From Peromyscus leucopus (lineage: Eukaryota; Chordata; Mammalia; Rodentia; Cricetidae): a stretch of 64,000 nt of DNA. Positions 11,459 to 20,739 of this stretch are shown piece after piece (within the stretch, counting starts at the first letter, position 1; each line of letters starts with the position of its first letter). The notes beneath the pieces are model-generated. The model saw nothing but the letters and a program-made list of their open reading frames with translations, had not been told where the DNA came from and did no database searches. The stretch is taken from the NCBI RefSeq assembly GCF_004664715.2, contig NC_051086.1, positions 75,623,164 to 75,687,163 of the forward strand, given 5' to 3'. A program made the position numbers and the translations under genes.

Positions 11459-12332
11459 AAAATAAATACAAAGAAGAAGGGAGAGAGGGAGGAGGGGAAG
11501 GAAGAGAGCAAGGGCCTTGACCAAGAATGCTATGATCTGACAAACTACCCTTTCTGTTTCTTCTTATTCCTGGCCTCCCATTGTGGAAAGGTAACGGGGT
11601 GGGGGTGGGGGTTGGGTGCACTGACTTCAGAGGAGCAGCAAAGCACAATAAATTGTGAGCTGTTTCTAGGGAATAGGAACTCACAAATGGCTAGCTGACT
11701 AGTAGAAAGGAGAGAGATGGAAGACACACTTCAGGCCAATGCAGAGTTTGTTCTACAAATAGAAACTTTATAGACTCTTTAATTAAAAAGGAGACTATGC
11801 AAGTCTGGGAGAAAACTTGTCCAATTCCAAGCTACCCAGGCTAAGTCTCTACTTCATTTAAATTCCATCAAAGAGCAATCTTCTCAAATACCCTTTTATG
11901 ATATCTACAAAGTCTTATTCTTCAACTTAATCTTATGGGAGTGTGGATTTAAAATACATATCAAAATCAGAGTGGATTACCCCAAAAGGCTTTTTCTTAA
12001 AGAAAAGGGGGGGGGTGTCTCTCCAGGAATTAAATGGAGTATGTTATTTATATCAGTTCTAATTTTTTTTCATATGTATACGGAAGAAAAATGGGAAGCC
12101 AGAAAATCTGAACTAATAACTACTTCAGCATGCTTTAAACATTATCTGGTATGGTTTATATAGAAGGAAAGCTAATTCTCTTCTACTCCTCATGATTTTT
12201 TAGGGTGCTACAGATGTGTTTGGAGTGATATACAGATGGGTTCCTACTATAACGGTAAGGTGGTACAGTATTTGTCCTCCTGAGAAGTTTTTAACATATT
12301 AGCTCACAAAGGAGAGTGATAAACATTACTGG
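11459..12332. other. Single-copy DNA with short homopolymer runs
   Basis: A GA-rich patch at 11477-11513 and G-runs at 11595-11615 and 12007-12015. No gene or repeat family recognised. Confidence 0.5.
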
Positions 12333-12412
12333 GTGTGGTGGTACACACCTGGGATCTAATCACAGTAAGGACAGGACAGTCAGAAGTTTGAGGTAATCCT
12401 CAGTTACAAAGT
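12333..12412 (+). mobile_element. Decayed B1/B4-type SINE fragment
   Basis: ACTGGGTGTGGTGGTACACA with CCTGGGATCTAATC and AGAAGTTTGAGGTAATCC resembles the left half of a B1-like element. It is truncated and diverged. Confidence 0.5.
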
Positions 12413-12523
12413 GAGTTTGCAAAGTGAATTCATCAGTCTTTCCTCAACTACTCAGGGAAATTGCTCAAAAATTCTTTTAAGTTTTACCATGGAAGTATTC
12501 ATGGTTTCCTGTATTCAGATAAT

Positions 12524-13169
12524 TGTTGGGGAATATTGTTTAAAGCTCTGTTACTTTTGTTTATGTTGTATTTGTGTAATTCTGTGTAGCTGTGTTATTT
12601 TGTCTGTCTAAAACACCCTATGGTCTAATAAAAAGCTGAATAGCCAATAGCAAAGCAGGAGAAAGGATAGGTGGGGCTGGCAGGCAGACAGAACATATAG
12701 AGGGAGAAATCTAGAAGGAGAGAAGTAGCCAGAGAAGCAGGAGGACTACAGGGGCCAGCCACCCAGCTACCCAGCAAGCCATGCAGTAAGAGTAAGAGCT
12801 GACTCGCCATGGGAGACCTTGACTTGGGAAATGTGGGGATGGGGGGTAGGTTGAAGGGGAAGGCTGGGAGGCGGGAAGAAGGAAGGCGGGGGAAATCTGT
12901 GGTTGGTGTGTAAAGTGAATAGAAATTTTCTTAATAATAAAAAAAGGAAAAAAAATCTCCATGCTATATGCCCCTCCCCCCAAAGATTTACAGAAGTAAG
13001 AGAATGGGAAAAGCCCAGAGGCAAAGGGTAGATGGGCTAAGTTAAGCTAAAGAAAGCTGACAAGAACAAAGCCAAGCTAAGACCCAGTATTCATAAGTAA
13101 GAAAAAGCCTCTGTGTCTTTATGTGAGAGCTGGGTGGTGGGCCCCTCAAAAGAGCAAAAACAAACAACA
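12524..13169 (+). mobile_element. ERVK-like rodent LTR, split by an L1 3' end
   Basis: The LTR starts TGTTGGGGAATATTG. It carries GGTCTAATAAAAAGCTGAA and GCCAATAGCAAAGCAGGAG in U3 and GGGGCCAGCCACCCAGC downstream. After an insertion at about 12797-12960 it resumes at about 12983 with AAGATTTACAGAAGTAAGAG. It ends GAGCTGGGTGGTGGGCCC ... AAAACAAACAACA. TG...CA termini fit an LTR. No convincing target duplication was found, and no internal proviral region remains. Family membership is from remembered rodent LTR sequence. Confidence 0.7.
12797..12960 (+). mobile_element. L1 3' end inserted in the LTR
   Basis: CGCCATGGGAGACCTTGACT, then G-rich GGGGATGGGGGGTAGG and GGGAAATCTGTGGTTGGTG, TGTAAAGTGAATAGAAA and an A-rich tail match a rodent L1 3' terminus of about 160 bp. 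The LTR sequence continues on both sides, so the L1 inserted after the LTR. Confidence 0.7.
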
Positions 13170-13243
13170 GCAGTTGATTGCAAGTAATGGATAAGACGCA
13201 TTTATTCTGCCACGAGTTTCTCTTAAAAATGTAGTGACGTTTC

Positions 13244-13272
13244 CTTTGTGTGTGTGTGTGTGTGTGTGTGTA
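13244..13272. repeat. (TG)n microsatellite at the end of a SINE
   Basis: About 14 TG units. It is the 3' (CA)n tail of the adjoining minus-strand B3 element. Confidence 0.95.
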
Positions 13273-13542
13273 GATGAGGCCAGAGGTCAACATCTGGCTC
13301 CTTCCTCAATTGCTCTCTATTTTTTGAGGCAGCATCTCTCACTGAAACTGGAGCTTGCCTATGAGGTTAAACTGGCTGACCAAGAAGCCTTAAGAATCCT
13401 GGCTCACTCTTTCCATCTGTGGGATTACATGCACGCCATGCCCTGCTATGCCTGGGGTCTTTTCATGTGCATCTAGAGTGTTGAATTCAGGACCTTATGC
13501 TTGTACAGCAAGCATTTTACTGATTGAGCCGTCTCCTCAGCT
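13273..13542 (-). mobile_element. B3 SINE (B2 superfamily)
   Basis: Plus-strand order: CCAGAGGTCAACATCTGGCT, TTTTTTGAGGCAGCATCTCTC, ACTGAAACTGGAGCTTGCC, GGGATTACATGCACGCC, CAGGACCTTATGCTTGTACAG, and finally ACTGATTGAGCCGTCTCCTC. The last is the reverse complement of the tRNA-related head. It is near full length, with moderate divergence. Confidence 0.85.
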
Positions 13543-13711
13543 GAAATGTAACATTTATATTAAAAAATAAAACATCTACATTCAGGGAATGAGACAGAGG
13601 TAGAGAGAACCAAGGAGCAACTAATGAGAATAGACAAGCAAATGTTTCTTTTTTTTCCTTCTCCCCTCCCCTACTGTGTGGGCTTGACCTTTGATATGTA
13701 AGTGCTCTACT
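13543..13711. other. Linker sequence with antisense ID trace
   Basis: Mostly unassigned. The end (about 13672-13728, TAAGTGCTCTACTTAGCAAT then ACTCCAGCTC) resembles the reverse complement of an ID SINE head and runs into the left arm of the inverted repeat. Confidence 0.35.
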
Positions 13712-13932
13712 TAGCAATACTCCAGCTCTAAGGATAGGTAGATTTTAATTTGAGAGGAAAAGAGTAGAGAAAATGATTAAAAAGTGAGAAATAACTTACT
13801 TGCTCACACCAGTCACTTGTAAAATCCATGTTTGTTTGGGTCTTTAATGGTAACTGGGGTTCATTTATGAGTAGGTCTGTATGTCAAAATATACCATGAT
13901 GGAAATTCTGTATCAGACTTTTGATGTTGTTG
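13712..13932. repeat. Left arm of a long inverted repeat
   Basis: Aligns by eye with the reverse complement of 14707-14929 over about 220 bp, at roughly four matches in five. Shared blocks include GGTAGATTTTA, TGCTCACACCA, ACTGGGGTTCATTTAT, CAAAATATACCATGATGG and ATCAGACTTT. The family is unrecognised. Confidence 0.8.
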
Positions 13933-14706
13933 GACAATTTCCATAAATGTTATTGTAGCTTAGAACCTAGGATTAGGTCCTTACCTCTTAGCTAAGAACA
14001 TATGGTTGTTTATTGACCTTTAGTTAACAATTGGGTTAATAATCTCAAAACAATAATAAAGGTCTAGAAACCCACATTATAACATTTACCTTCTCATAGG
14101 TAGCTGTGAGCTTATAGTTTCATATCCATAAAGAATAACATTGTACTCATTATCTCCATAAGCTTAGGAGCCAAAGATCATATCACACTTTTACGGAGAA
14201 ATTTCTTCCCAGAGAAGCACAAAATGTTTAGAGAGATTATATTTGAATCTGGCCTCGAGCATGAGGAGTCCAAACTGTATCAGTCTGTTAACTACAAATT
14301 GCTTATTATAGAAAGAATCTTCAGAAAACCTAGCTTTTTCATCCTGCAGGAGCAAGAGCAGTCAACATTCTCTGGAGGAATGATCCATCTGATGACAGCT
14401 GTGGAAAATTCCTACCTGCTTAGCAGAATTTGTGCTTTCCAGATATTATTGGCATGAGAGTGAAAGGTACTCCTTAGCTATCATCTTTCATTAGTAGTAA
14501 AACAGAGACTGCCTCAATGTTCCATCTCTTTAAAAATAATTATTCGCATAGTTTTGAATTTTCTATTCCCACCACTTTACAAAGAGCTCATCCTTGACAT
14601 GGTATACCTTGTTGATAAGAGCTATTCATACTCATTTATACACAGAATAAAAATGTTTTATTTGTAGATTATATTTTAATATGTTATAAAATTATGATAA
14701 TATAAA
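13933..14706. other. Spacer between inverted-repeat arms
   Basis: About 770 bp that I cannot assign. It contains a 77-codon plus-strand frame at 14224-14457 with no recognisable domain. If the arms are terminal repeats of one element this would be its interior, but nothing resembles a transposase. Confidence 0.4.
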
Positions 14707-14929
14707 CAACATTGAAAGTCTGATCTGGAATTTCCATCATGGTATATTTTGATATACAGAACTACTAATAAATGAACCCCAGTTATGATTAAACACCCAT
14801 GCAAATAAGAATTATATAAGTGAGTGGTGTGAGCAGGTAAGTTTTCTTCACTATTTATTTAACTATTTCCTCTGCTATGTTCCTCCCAGACTAAAATCTA
14901 CCTATTTTTAGGGCTGGAGTATAGCTAAG
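14707..14929. repeat. Right arm of a long inverted repeat
   Basis: Reverse-complement partner of 13712-13932. Its outer end (GGGCTGGAGTATAGCTAAG, about 14911-14929) resembles an ID SINE head on the plus strand. The corresponding outer end of the left arm holds the antisense form, so both arms carry the same SINE-like edge. Confidence 0.8.
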
Positions 14930-15129
14930 ACCTGTTTTAGCAGCTTGTCATGCATTAAAAGAATGTTGCCTACTTTTCTTAGAAATTATAATAATTAGAA
15001 ATGCAAATTTAATGAAGATTTCTCACTTTTTATGAACTGTCCTTATTTCACCAACATTGATTGTGTTTATATTGATTTTTAATACTTATTTATGCCCAAC
15101 ATTGATGGTCAAGAGGTCTGCTTTGTTCT

Positions 15130-15262
15130 GAAGGGAAACAGAGAGGGAATGGATCTGGAGGATAGAGGAGGTTGGGTGAGGACTGGGAGAAGTAGAAGAG
15201 GGGGAACTGTGGTCGGGATGTATTGTATGAGCCAATAATAACATAAAAATATAAATAATTCT
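15130..15262 (+). mobile_element. L1 3' end fragment
   Basis: GGAAACAGAGAGGGAATGG, GGAGGTTGGGTGAGGACTGG and GGGGGAACTGTGGTCGGGATG, followed by an AATAATAACATAAAAATATA tail, correspond to the last ~130 bp of a rodent L1 3' UTR. Confidence 0.6.
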
Positions 15263-15751
15263 AAGCATAATTACTTATATCAAGTGCCTTATATTATTTG
15301 AATATAATCTTGTAGGTATAAAAATATATGGATATATAGAATTGGGGAATAAACTAAAATAAAGTCAAAATAATAGAAAATGTGATACATGAATCACATG
15401 AAGGGCATGACATAAAAGTACAGGGTTATAGAAGAGACATGAGAATGTCCATCACTACTGCTAGTTATATAGAGAGAAATGTGAGAGTTGATGTGGAGAC
15501 TATTCAGAAGACTCTCTGACATTAGAGGTCCATCTATTAAGAGGCATAGGCTTATCAATAGATACATTTATTTTACTATGCTGAAACACAATTATGTGGG
15601 GGGGGGCAAAAGAAAACTCCTGTTTGAAAATATTATGTGTTTCTGAAAATGATGTACTGAAATAAGGGGCAAAAATTGAAATATTTACCATGACATGTTA
15701 ATCTTTTTTAGCTTAAATGGCCATAGAAAAGTTTAAAGTCAAGAAGTAATG
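15263..15751. other. AT-rich DNA, nothing assigned
   Basis: No recognised repeat. It contains a run of nine G at about 15599-15607. Part of 15350-15500 may be old L1, but I cannot show it. Confidence 0.4.
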
Positions 15752-16056
15752 AGAAAAGAGGAGGGGGAGGAGGAGAAAGAGGAGAAGGAGATGTTGAGAG
15801 GAGGGGTAGGAGGAAAAGGAGGAGGGGGAGATGAAGAGGAGAGGGGAGGAGGGGAATGAGGAAGAGAAAGAAGTGATGGAAAGGAGAAGGGGGAGGAGGA
15901 AAAAAGGAGGGGAAGGAGGAAGAGAAAGAGGAAGGGGTGGGAAGGAGAAGGTGGAGGAAGAGAAGGAGGGGGAGGAGGAAGAGAAAGAGGAAGATGAGAT
16001 GAGGAGGAGGAGGGGGAGGACGAGAAGGAAGAGGAGACAACTAAGACAAAGATGAA
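15752..16056. repeat. 300-bp polypurine tract (GGA/GAA-rich)
   Basis: Almost pure A/G on the plus strand: GAGGGGGAGGAGGAGAAAGA-type blocks repeated with variation. It produces long spurious frames on both strands (Arg/Glu/Lys on plus, Ser/Pro/Leu/Phe on minus). Confidence 0.95.
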
Positions 16057-16094
16057 GACTAAAAAGACAACTGAAGAGTATATACTTAGAGACT

Positions 16095-16325
16095 CTGTTA
16101 TGTGGTGGTCTTGAAGAGACAAAACTAATCTATAATGAAAAGGACCAGAGCCTTAGTTACCTCTAGAAGGGGCTATGGGTTGGTAGGGAAGAAGTGATAT
16201 AAATTTTGGAGAGATAAAAGTGTTCCATGTGTTTATGGGGCATGTTATATAGATGTTTATGTATGTCAGGATTCGCTGAACTTTATAGTTAAGGTGTATT
16301 CATTATACATCCATATATTCTACCT
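16095..16325 (+). mobile_element. Old L1M 3' UTR fragment
   Basis: AGTTACCTCTAGAAGGGGCT, TAAAAGTGTTCCATGTGTTT, ATGTCAGGATTCGCTGAACT and TTATAGTTAAGGTGTATTCATT follow the order of a mammalian L1MB/MC 3' UTR ('...gaaatgttctatatcttg...aactgtacacttaaaatgggtgca'). The purine tract sits immediately upstream, possibly grown inside the same element. Confidence 0.55.
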
Positions 16326-16443
16326 TCATTTATTTTTCACAGATATACTTGTAAATAGCAACACAAGCCGATACTTACTTCTGCCTGCACCAATCAGTGA
16401 ATTTCTTTTCTTTCCTGCTGTGGAAACAGGACTGAAATTGTTC

Positions 16444-16918
16444 TGTGGCATGAATTTTAACAGGTCTTATTAATAAAAACAAACCTGGAGCCAGGCACTG
16501 GGGTCAACGCTGGAAGATCAGAGAAGCAGAACAAGCCACAGCTTCCTCAACTCACCAATTCCTCAGCTGATCCTGTTTCCTTAGACTGGAAGCCTCTGTG
16601 TCTGCATATCCGAATGGATCTCAGCTGAATTGCTGCTCAAAAGCCTAAAAGCTTAACCAGATCCTAGTTCCTCATCCTCATGCCTTAAATACCTTTCTGC
16701 TTCCTGCCATCACTTTCTGGGATTAAAGGCTCTTGATACCACACCTGACTGTTTCCAGTGTGGCCTTGAACTCACAGAGATCCAGGCGGACCTCTGTCTC
16801 TGGAATACTAGGATTAAAGGCATGTGTGCCACCATTTTCTGGCCTCTATATCTAGTGGCTGTTCTGTTCTCTGACCCCAGGTAAGTTTATTAAGGTGCAC
16901 AATATTTTGGGGAACACA
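16444..16918 (+). mobile_element. Composite LTR-like repeat with antisense B1 module (copy 1)
   Basis: Starts TGTGGCATGAATTTTAACAG, then CTTATTAATAAAAACAAACC and GAAGATCAGAGAAGCAGAAC, and ends GTGCACAATATTTTGGGGAA CACA. An internal block at about 16705-16845 is B1-like in antisense (GGGATTAAAGGCTCTTGATA; CCTTGAACTCACAGAGATCC; TAGGATTAAAGGCATGTGTG). It is homologous to 23324-23861 over its whole length. The TG start and CA end suggest an LTR; the family name is unknown to me. Confidence 0.65.
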
Positions 16919-16920
16919 TC

Positions 16921-17220
16921 GCTCTGAATAAATAAAATGCTAATTGGCCAGTAATCAGGCAGGAAGTATAGGTGGGACAAGCAGAGAAGAGAATTCTGGG
17001 AACAGGAAGGCTGAGTCAGGAGATGCTGCCAGCTGCCGCCATGAGTACCAGCATGTACGATACTGGTAAGCAACGAGCCATGTGGCAAGGTATAGATTTA
17101 TAGAAATGGGTTAATTTAAGATGTAAGAACTAGATAGCTAGAAGCCTGAGCCATTAGTCCAAACAGTTTAAATAATAAGAGTCTGTGTGTTTATTTTATA
17201 AGTGGGCTGCGTGACTTCCA
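16921..17220 (+). mobile_element. ERVK-like LTR, 5'-truncated
   Basis: AATAAATAAAATGCTAATTG, CCAGTAATCAGGCAGGAAGT, AGGTGGGACAAGCAGAG, AGGAGATGCTGCCAGCTGCC, GAGCCATGTGGCAAGGTATA and AAATGGGTTAATTTAAGATG match, in the same order, the reverse complement of the LTR at 31631-32021. It abuts the composite repeat at its 5' side, so the start of U3 is missing. Confidence 0.7.
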
Positions 17221-17248
17221 GGGCTTGGCAGGAGTCACGCAACCCACT
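17201..17248. repeat. Near-perfect inverted repeat (hairpin) at the LTR end
   Basis: Arms AGTGGGCTGCGTGACT (17201-17216) and AGTCACGCAACCCACT (17233-17248) are reverse complements except for one base, with a 16-nt loop. It contains two CpGs per turn of the stem, rare in this window. Confidence 0.9.
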
Positions 17249-17269
17249 TTACATATTAAGAAGGAATGA

Positions 17270-17466
17270 GTTCTGGAGAATGGCTCAGAGATTCAGAGTG
17301 CTTGCTGTTCCAGAGGACCTGAGTTTGGTTTCCAGAACCCATATTGGCTGCCTCATAATCATCCATAATGTCAGGTCTTGGAGATCTGACACCCCCCTTC
17401 TAGCTTCTGCTGGCACTTGAACACAAATGGCTTGTAGACATGAGGGTCCATGTGTTCACACTTTCA

Positions 17467-17503
<37 letters not shown>

Positions 17504-17520
17504 TAAAAACAAAAATTTAA
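17270..17520 (+). mobile_element. B2 SINE with (CA)n tail
   Basis: TTCTGGAGAATGGCTCAGAG, TCAGAGTGCTTGCTGTTCC and AGAGGACCTGAGTTTGGTTTCC form the tRNA-derived head. The body GGCTGCCTCATAATCATCC ... follows, then (AC)n at 17467-17500 and AAATAAAAACAAAAATT. Near full length. Confidence 0.85.
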
Positions 17521-17550
17521 AGAAATAAGTTGAAGTAAGAGCACAAGATG

Positions 17551-17582
17551 AAGTTAAATTAAATTAAATTAAGTTAAATTAA
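17551..17582. repeat. (AAATT)n-type short tandem repeat
   Basis: GTTAAATTAAATTAAATTAA and neighbours form about six imperfect 5-bp units, just before a B1 insertion. Confidence 0.85.
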
Positions 17583-17595
17583 GAATACAAGCTGA

Positions 17596-17736
17596 GGCCA
17601 GGCACTTGGGAGGCAGAGGCAGGCAGGTCTCTGAGTTTGAGACCAGCCTGGTCTACAGAGTGATTTCCAGGACAGCCAGGGCTACACAGAGAAACCCCAA
17701 CTTGAAAAACAAAACAAAAACAAATAAATGAACAAA
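17596..17736 (+). mobile_element. B1 SINE, internally shortened, with TSD
   Basis: GGCCAGGCACTTGGGAGGCA joins the first bases of B1 directly to the CACTTGGGAGG region, so the segment with GGTGGCACACGCCTTTAATC is missing. The rest runs to GAGAAACCCCAACTTGAAAA. Flanking duplications AAGAATACAAGCTGA (17581-17595) and AAGAACACAAGCTGA (17737-17751) differ by one base. Confidence 0.9.
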
Positions 17737-17757
17737 AAGAACACAAGCTGAAATGTA

Positions 17758-17845
17758 ACCAGTCTTTCTCTGCCCCACCAGCCAACTTCCAAATAATGAC
17801 ACAGAGACATATTAATTATGAAAGCACGTCAAACACAGGGAAGCC
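17758..17845 (-). mobile_element. LTR 3' fragment, ERVK-like
   Basis: CTGCCCCACCAGCCAACTTC with AATAATGACACAGAGACATA and TTAATTATGAAAGC looks like the antisense end of a rodent LTR. It is short, and assignment is from memory only. Confidence 0.4.
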
Positions 17846-17864
17846 AAGCTGGTGGCTAACTAGA

Positions 17865-18990
17865 AGCTTACACCTACTGATGTGTTCGTGGTCCTGGAGG
17901 GCATTCTACACACCATTGAATGAGAACAGTAATCATCACTATTACACACCTACAACCCTGTGACCTACAGCAGTGACCTGCCTGTAAGATACACTGGTAC
18001 CACATTGGCACAAATGTTACAGGTGCAACGGACTTTTATTTTTTTAATTTAAGGTCCACTCCATAGGATAGGTTCCATACCAGACAGTGGTAAAGTGGCC
18101 AAGAGCCTGAGACCAGATAGGTCATGGGCCTAGGAAGAGGCCGACTACTGTTATTTTGCTAATGTAACATGGCAATAAAATGATTCCCAATGCCATATTG
18201 TTATACCCATAGATGTATACCTTACTCAGCTCACATCAGAGAAGCTTCTTCTTGCAGTAGATGGAAACTAACACAGAGACCCACAACTGGACAATGTGCA
18301 GAAAGTGAGAGACTTTGGAGCACTCAGTCCTACATGGGATGTCTTCAAGCAAACCCCTCTCCTCAAGGCTCAGGGAGCTATGAAGAAGAGGGGATGGAAG
18401 GGTTATAAGAGCCAGAAGGGATGGATGACTCCAGGGAAACAGTGTCTTCTGGATGCAACAGAATGATGTACATTGTGAATTCACGGAAACTGTGACAGCA
18501 ATTGTAAGTCCTAACAGGTTTAAGTCAGGCAGGGTCTCAACTCTGAAAGGGGATAGTGAACACAAATTCCCACCCATAACCAAGAAGCTATCTGCAATTG
18601 ATATTCACTGGTAAAGGGAAAAGCCAATTTTCTCCAATGGAGTGTTGTGTCCTCTATCAACCACATTTCAGGACAGGAGTAGTTAGATAACACAAAATGA
18701 GCTCCATAACTTTTTGGTGGGCTTTTGTTTCATTTTGCTTTTTTTTTTTTTGGCAGTTTTTGTCTTATTATTATCATTTTGCTTATTTGTTTTGATTTTA
18801 ATTTTTGTAGGTTTTTTATATCTCCTGTAATTTTTTTTTTTGTGTGTGTATTTGTATTTTGAAAAAGAGAGTAAGAAAGAGCATAATGTTGCGTGGATGG
18901 AAGATGGGGAGATGGGAAGAGTCTGGGAAAAATTAAGGGAATGGAAATACACTATAAAATATATTGTATAATTTTTTTTCTATAAATCAA
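17865..18990 (+). mobile_element. L1 3' UTR, sense, about 1.1 kb
   Basis: CAGTGACCTGCCTGTAAGAT, AAGGTCCACTCCATAGGATA, CCACAACTGGACAATGTGCA, CTCAAGGCTCAGGGAGCTAT and a G-rich terminus (GGATGGAAGATGGGGAGATG, AATTAAGGGAATGG) follow the rodent L1 (Lx-type) 3' UTR order. The 25475-26690 fragment carries part of the same sequence in the opposite orientation. ORF2 is absent, so it is 5'-truncated. T-rich patches interrupt it near 18740 and 18830. Confidence 0.75.
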
Positions 18991-20051
18991 ACAAAAAGAA
19001 ATTTGAAAAAATGTTCTCAGTTTTGTTTGAAACAAGTTTTGCTGTTTGGCACTTGAGCTGTCCTCCATAGTAACGTCACCTTTAACTCTGGTCTAATGCG
19101 GTTTCACACCTTTGAATGCACTTTCAATTTTGCAAAAAGCAATGATAGAATATTGTTTTTCTATTTCTTCCATTCCAAAGTCTTTCGTATTTTATATTTG
19201 GTCACCCTTAGTAGAGTGTGCCATTTATCCATGATGAAACTAACTGTCGAGATCACTCATCGTTTGATGTTTCCTGTCAGCCCCGGAGGTACAGGCAAAC
19301 CTGTATACTTTTCAATCTGTATTCCACTCTGGAACATCCGTAACAGAGTGTGCTCTCTGCCATCATGGATACTGTTTCTTTCTCTTTTAAAAACAAATCT
19401 CTTTATACAATCTCTTTCACATCAGTCTTTCTGATTGGTTTGATTGATTTCTTCCAGAATACTGTGCAATAGCAAGAGCACCATGGAAATCACAATAAAT
19501 TATCTGTAGTGAGAGTGCCTCTTTCTTGTCCCTGGAATGCAATAATATATTTCACTTAAAGAAGTCTGACAATGGAGACAGAACTTACTTGTTTTCATGG
19601 TTCCCAGCTACACTAGTTTTCTGCCAGGTGACTGCACATATATTTCACCTTTTATGTATTTGCTTTTTATCGATTTGAAATCTTATGCAAAAGCAAGATA
19701 AAATAAGACACTGCCTGTGACTGTACATCAAACATGAGAAGACTACTATACTTACATAAAATCCTGACAAACAAACCCTCTGCCACAAGATGGTTTAGCT
19801 CCTGAGCAGTGCAACGGAAGCAGTCAAGGTCTTTGCTACTCATGCTCTCATGACAGAAGATACAACTTTTACAAGATGCTCTGCCAACAAATCAAGAGAA
19901 CTGAAGAGCCGTGCCACTGCCAGCTGACAGGGAGTTTGCCAGACAACAAGATGCAAATGTTCCTTCCACTGCCTTGGTGAGACTGTCCCGACTTCTGAAT
20001 AGATTCTCCTTGGCAAATATTTCCAACTCAAGTCTCTGCATGACAGCTGAG
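18991..20051. other. Single-copy DNA with CpG-retaining part
   Basis: No repeat recognised. The part 19060-19350 keeps about seven CpGs and contains a 112-codon plus-strand frame (19096-19434) rich in Phe, Leu and Ser with no known domain. I do not call it a gene. It may be conserved non-coding DNA. Confidence 0.45.
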
Positions 20052-20408
20052 TGTCTTAGGATTTCTATTGCTATGAAGAGACACCATGACCACAGAAAAT
20101 CTTATAAAGTAAAACATTTAATTGGGGTAACTCACTTACAGTTTAGAGGTTGAGTCCATTATCATCATGGTGGGACATGGAGGCATGCAGACAGACATGG
20201 TGCTAGAGAAGTAGCTGAGAGTCCTATATCTTGCAGGCAACAGGATGTGGTCTGAGACACTGGGCAGTATCTTGAGTATATATGAGACCTCAAAGTCCAC
20301 TTCCACAGTGGCACATTTCTTCCAACAAGGCCACACCTACTCCAACAAGGCCACACCTCCTAATAAAGCCACTCCCTTTGGGGGAGGCATTTCTTTCAAA
20401 CCACCATA
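20052..20408 (-). mobile_element. Solo LTR, same ERVL-type family as 40945-43315
   Basis: TGTCTTAGGATTTCTATTGC, GAAGAGACACCATGACCACA, TTTAATTGGGGTAACTC, ATTATCATCATGGTGGGA, CCAACAAGGCCACACCT and terminal CAAACCACCATA match the LTRs of the complete element. Read on the minus strand it starts TATGGTGGTTTG and carries the AATTAAA signal. Flanks CTGAG (20047-20051) and CTGAC (20409-20413) are a 5-bp duplication with one change. A 20-bp unit is tandemly doubled at 20321-20360. Confidence 0.85.
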
Positions 20409-20507
20409 CTGACCTTAATTAGTATGAATATTATATCTGTTGTATTTCAATGAGCTTCTCCCAAATTATTCTTATTCTGCCAATTTTAAACTCTTTTGTT
20501 TACATTT

Positions 20508-20526
20508 AGTGTGTGTGTGTGTGTGT

Positions 20527-20580
<54 letters not shown>
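20508..20580. repeat. (TG)n microsatellite
   Basis: About 36 TG units with one TATG interruption near 20530. It is the tail of the adjoining minus-strand B2-superfamily SINE. Confidence 0.97.
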
Positions 20581-20581
<1 letters not shown>

Positions 20582-20582
<1 letters not shown>

Positions 20583-20722
20583 CCATGTGTGTGGAACACA
20601 TGGGGAGGTCAGTGGCTAAGTCTATAGAGTTGATTCTTTCTTTCCACCATGTGAGTTCTGGAAATTGAGCTCAGATTGTCAGGCTTGGCACCTTTACACT
20701 CAAAGTCATCTCTCTACCTGCT
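20582..20722 (-). mobile_element. B2/B3-superfamily SINE, head part
   Basis: CACATGGGGAGGTCAGTGGC, TTCTTTCTTTCCACCATGTG, TTGAGCTCAGATTGTCAGGC and TTTACACTCAAAGTCATCTC are the antisense of a B3-like element, ending at its tRNA-like head. Confidence 0.75.
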
Positions 20723-20739
20723 ATAAATTTTTAACTCTT

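Noticed and set aside
15708..16122. Pro/Ser- and Arg/Glu-rich frames of 74-127 codons
   Set aside because: Products of the 300-bp purine tract in different frames.
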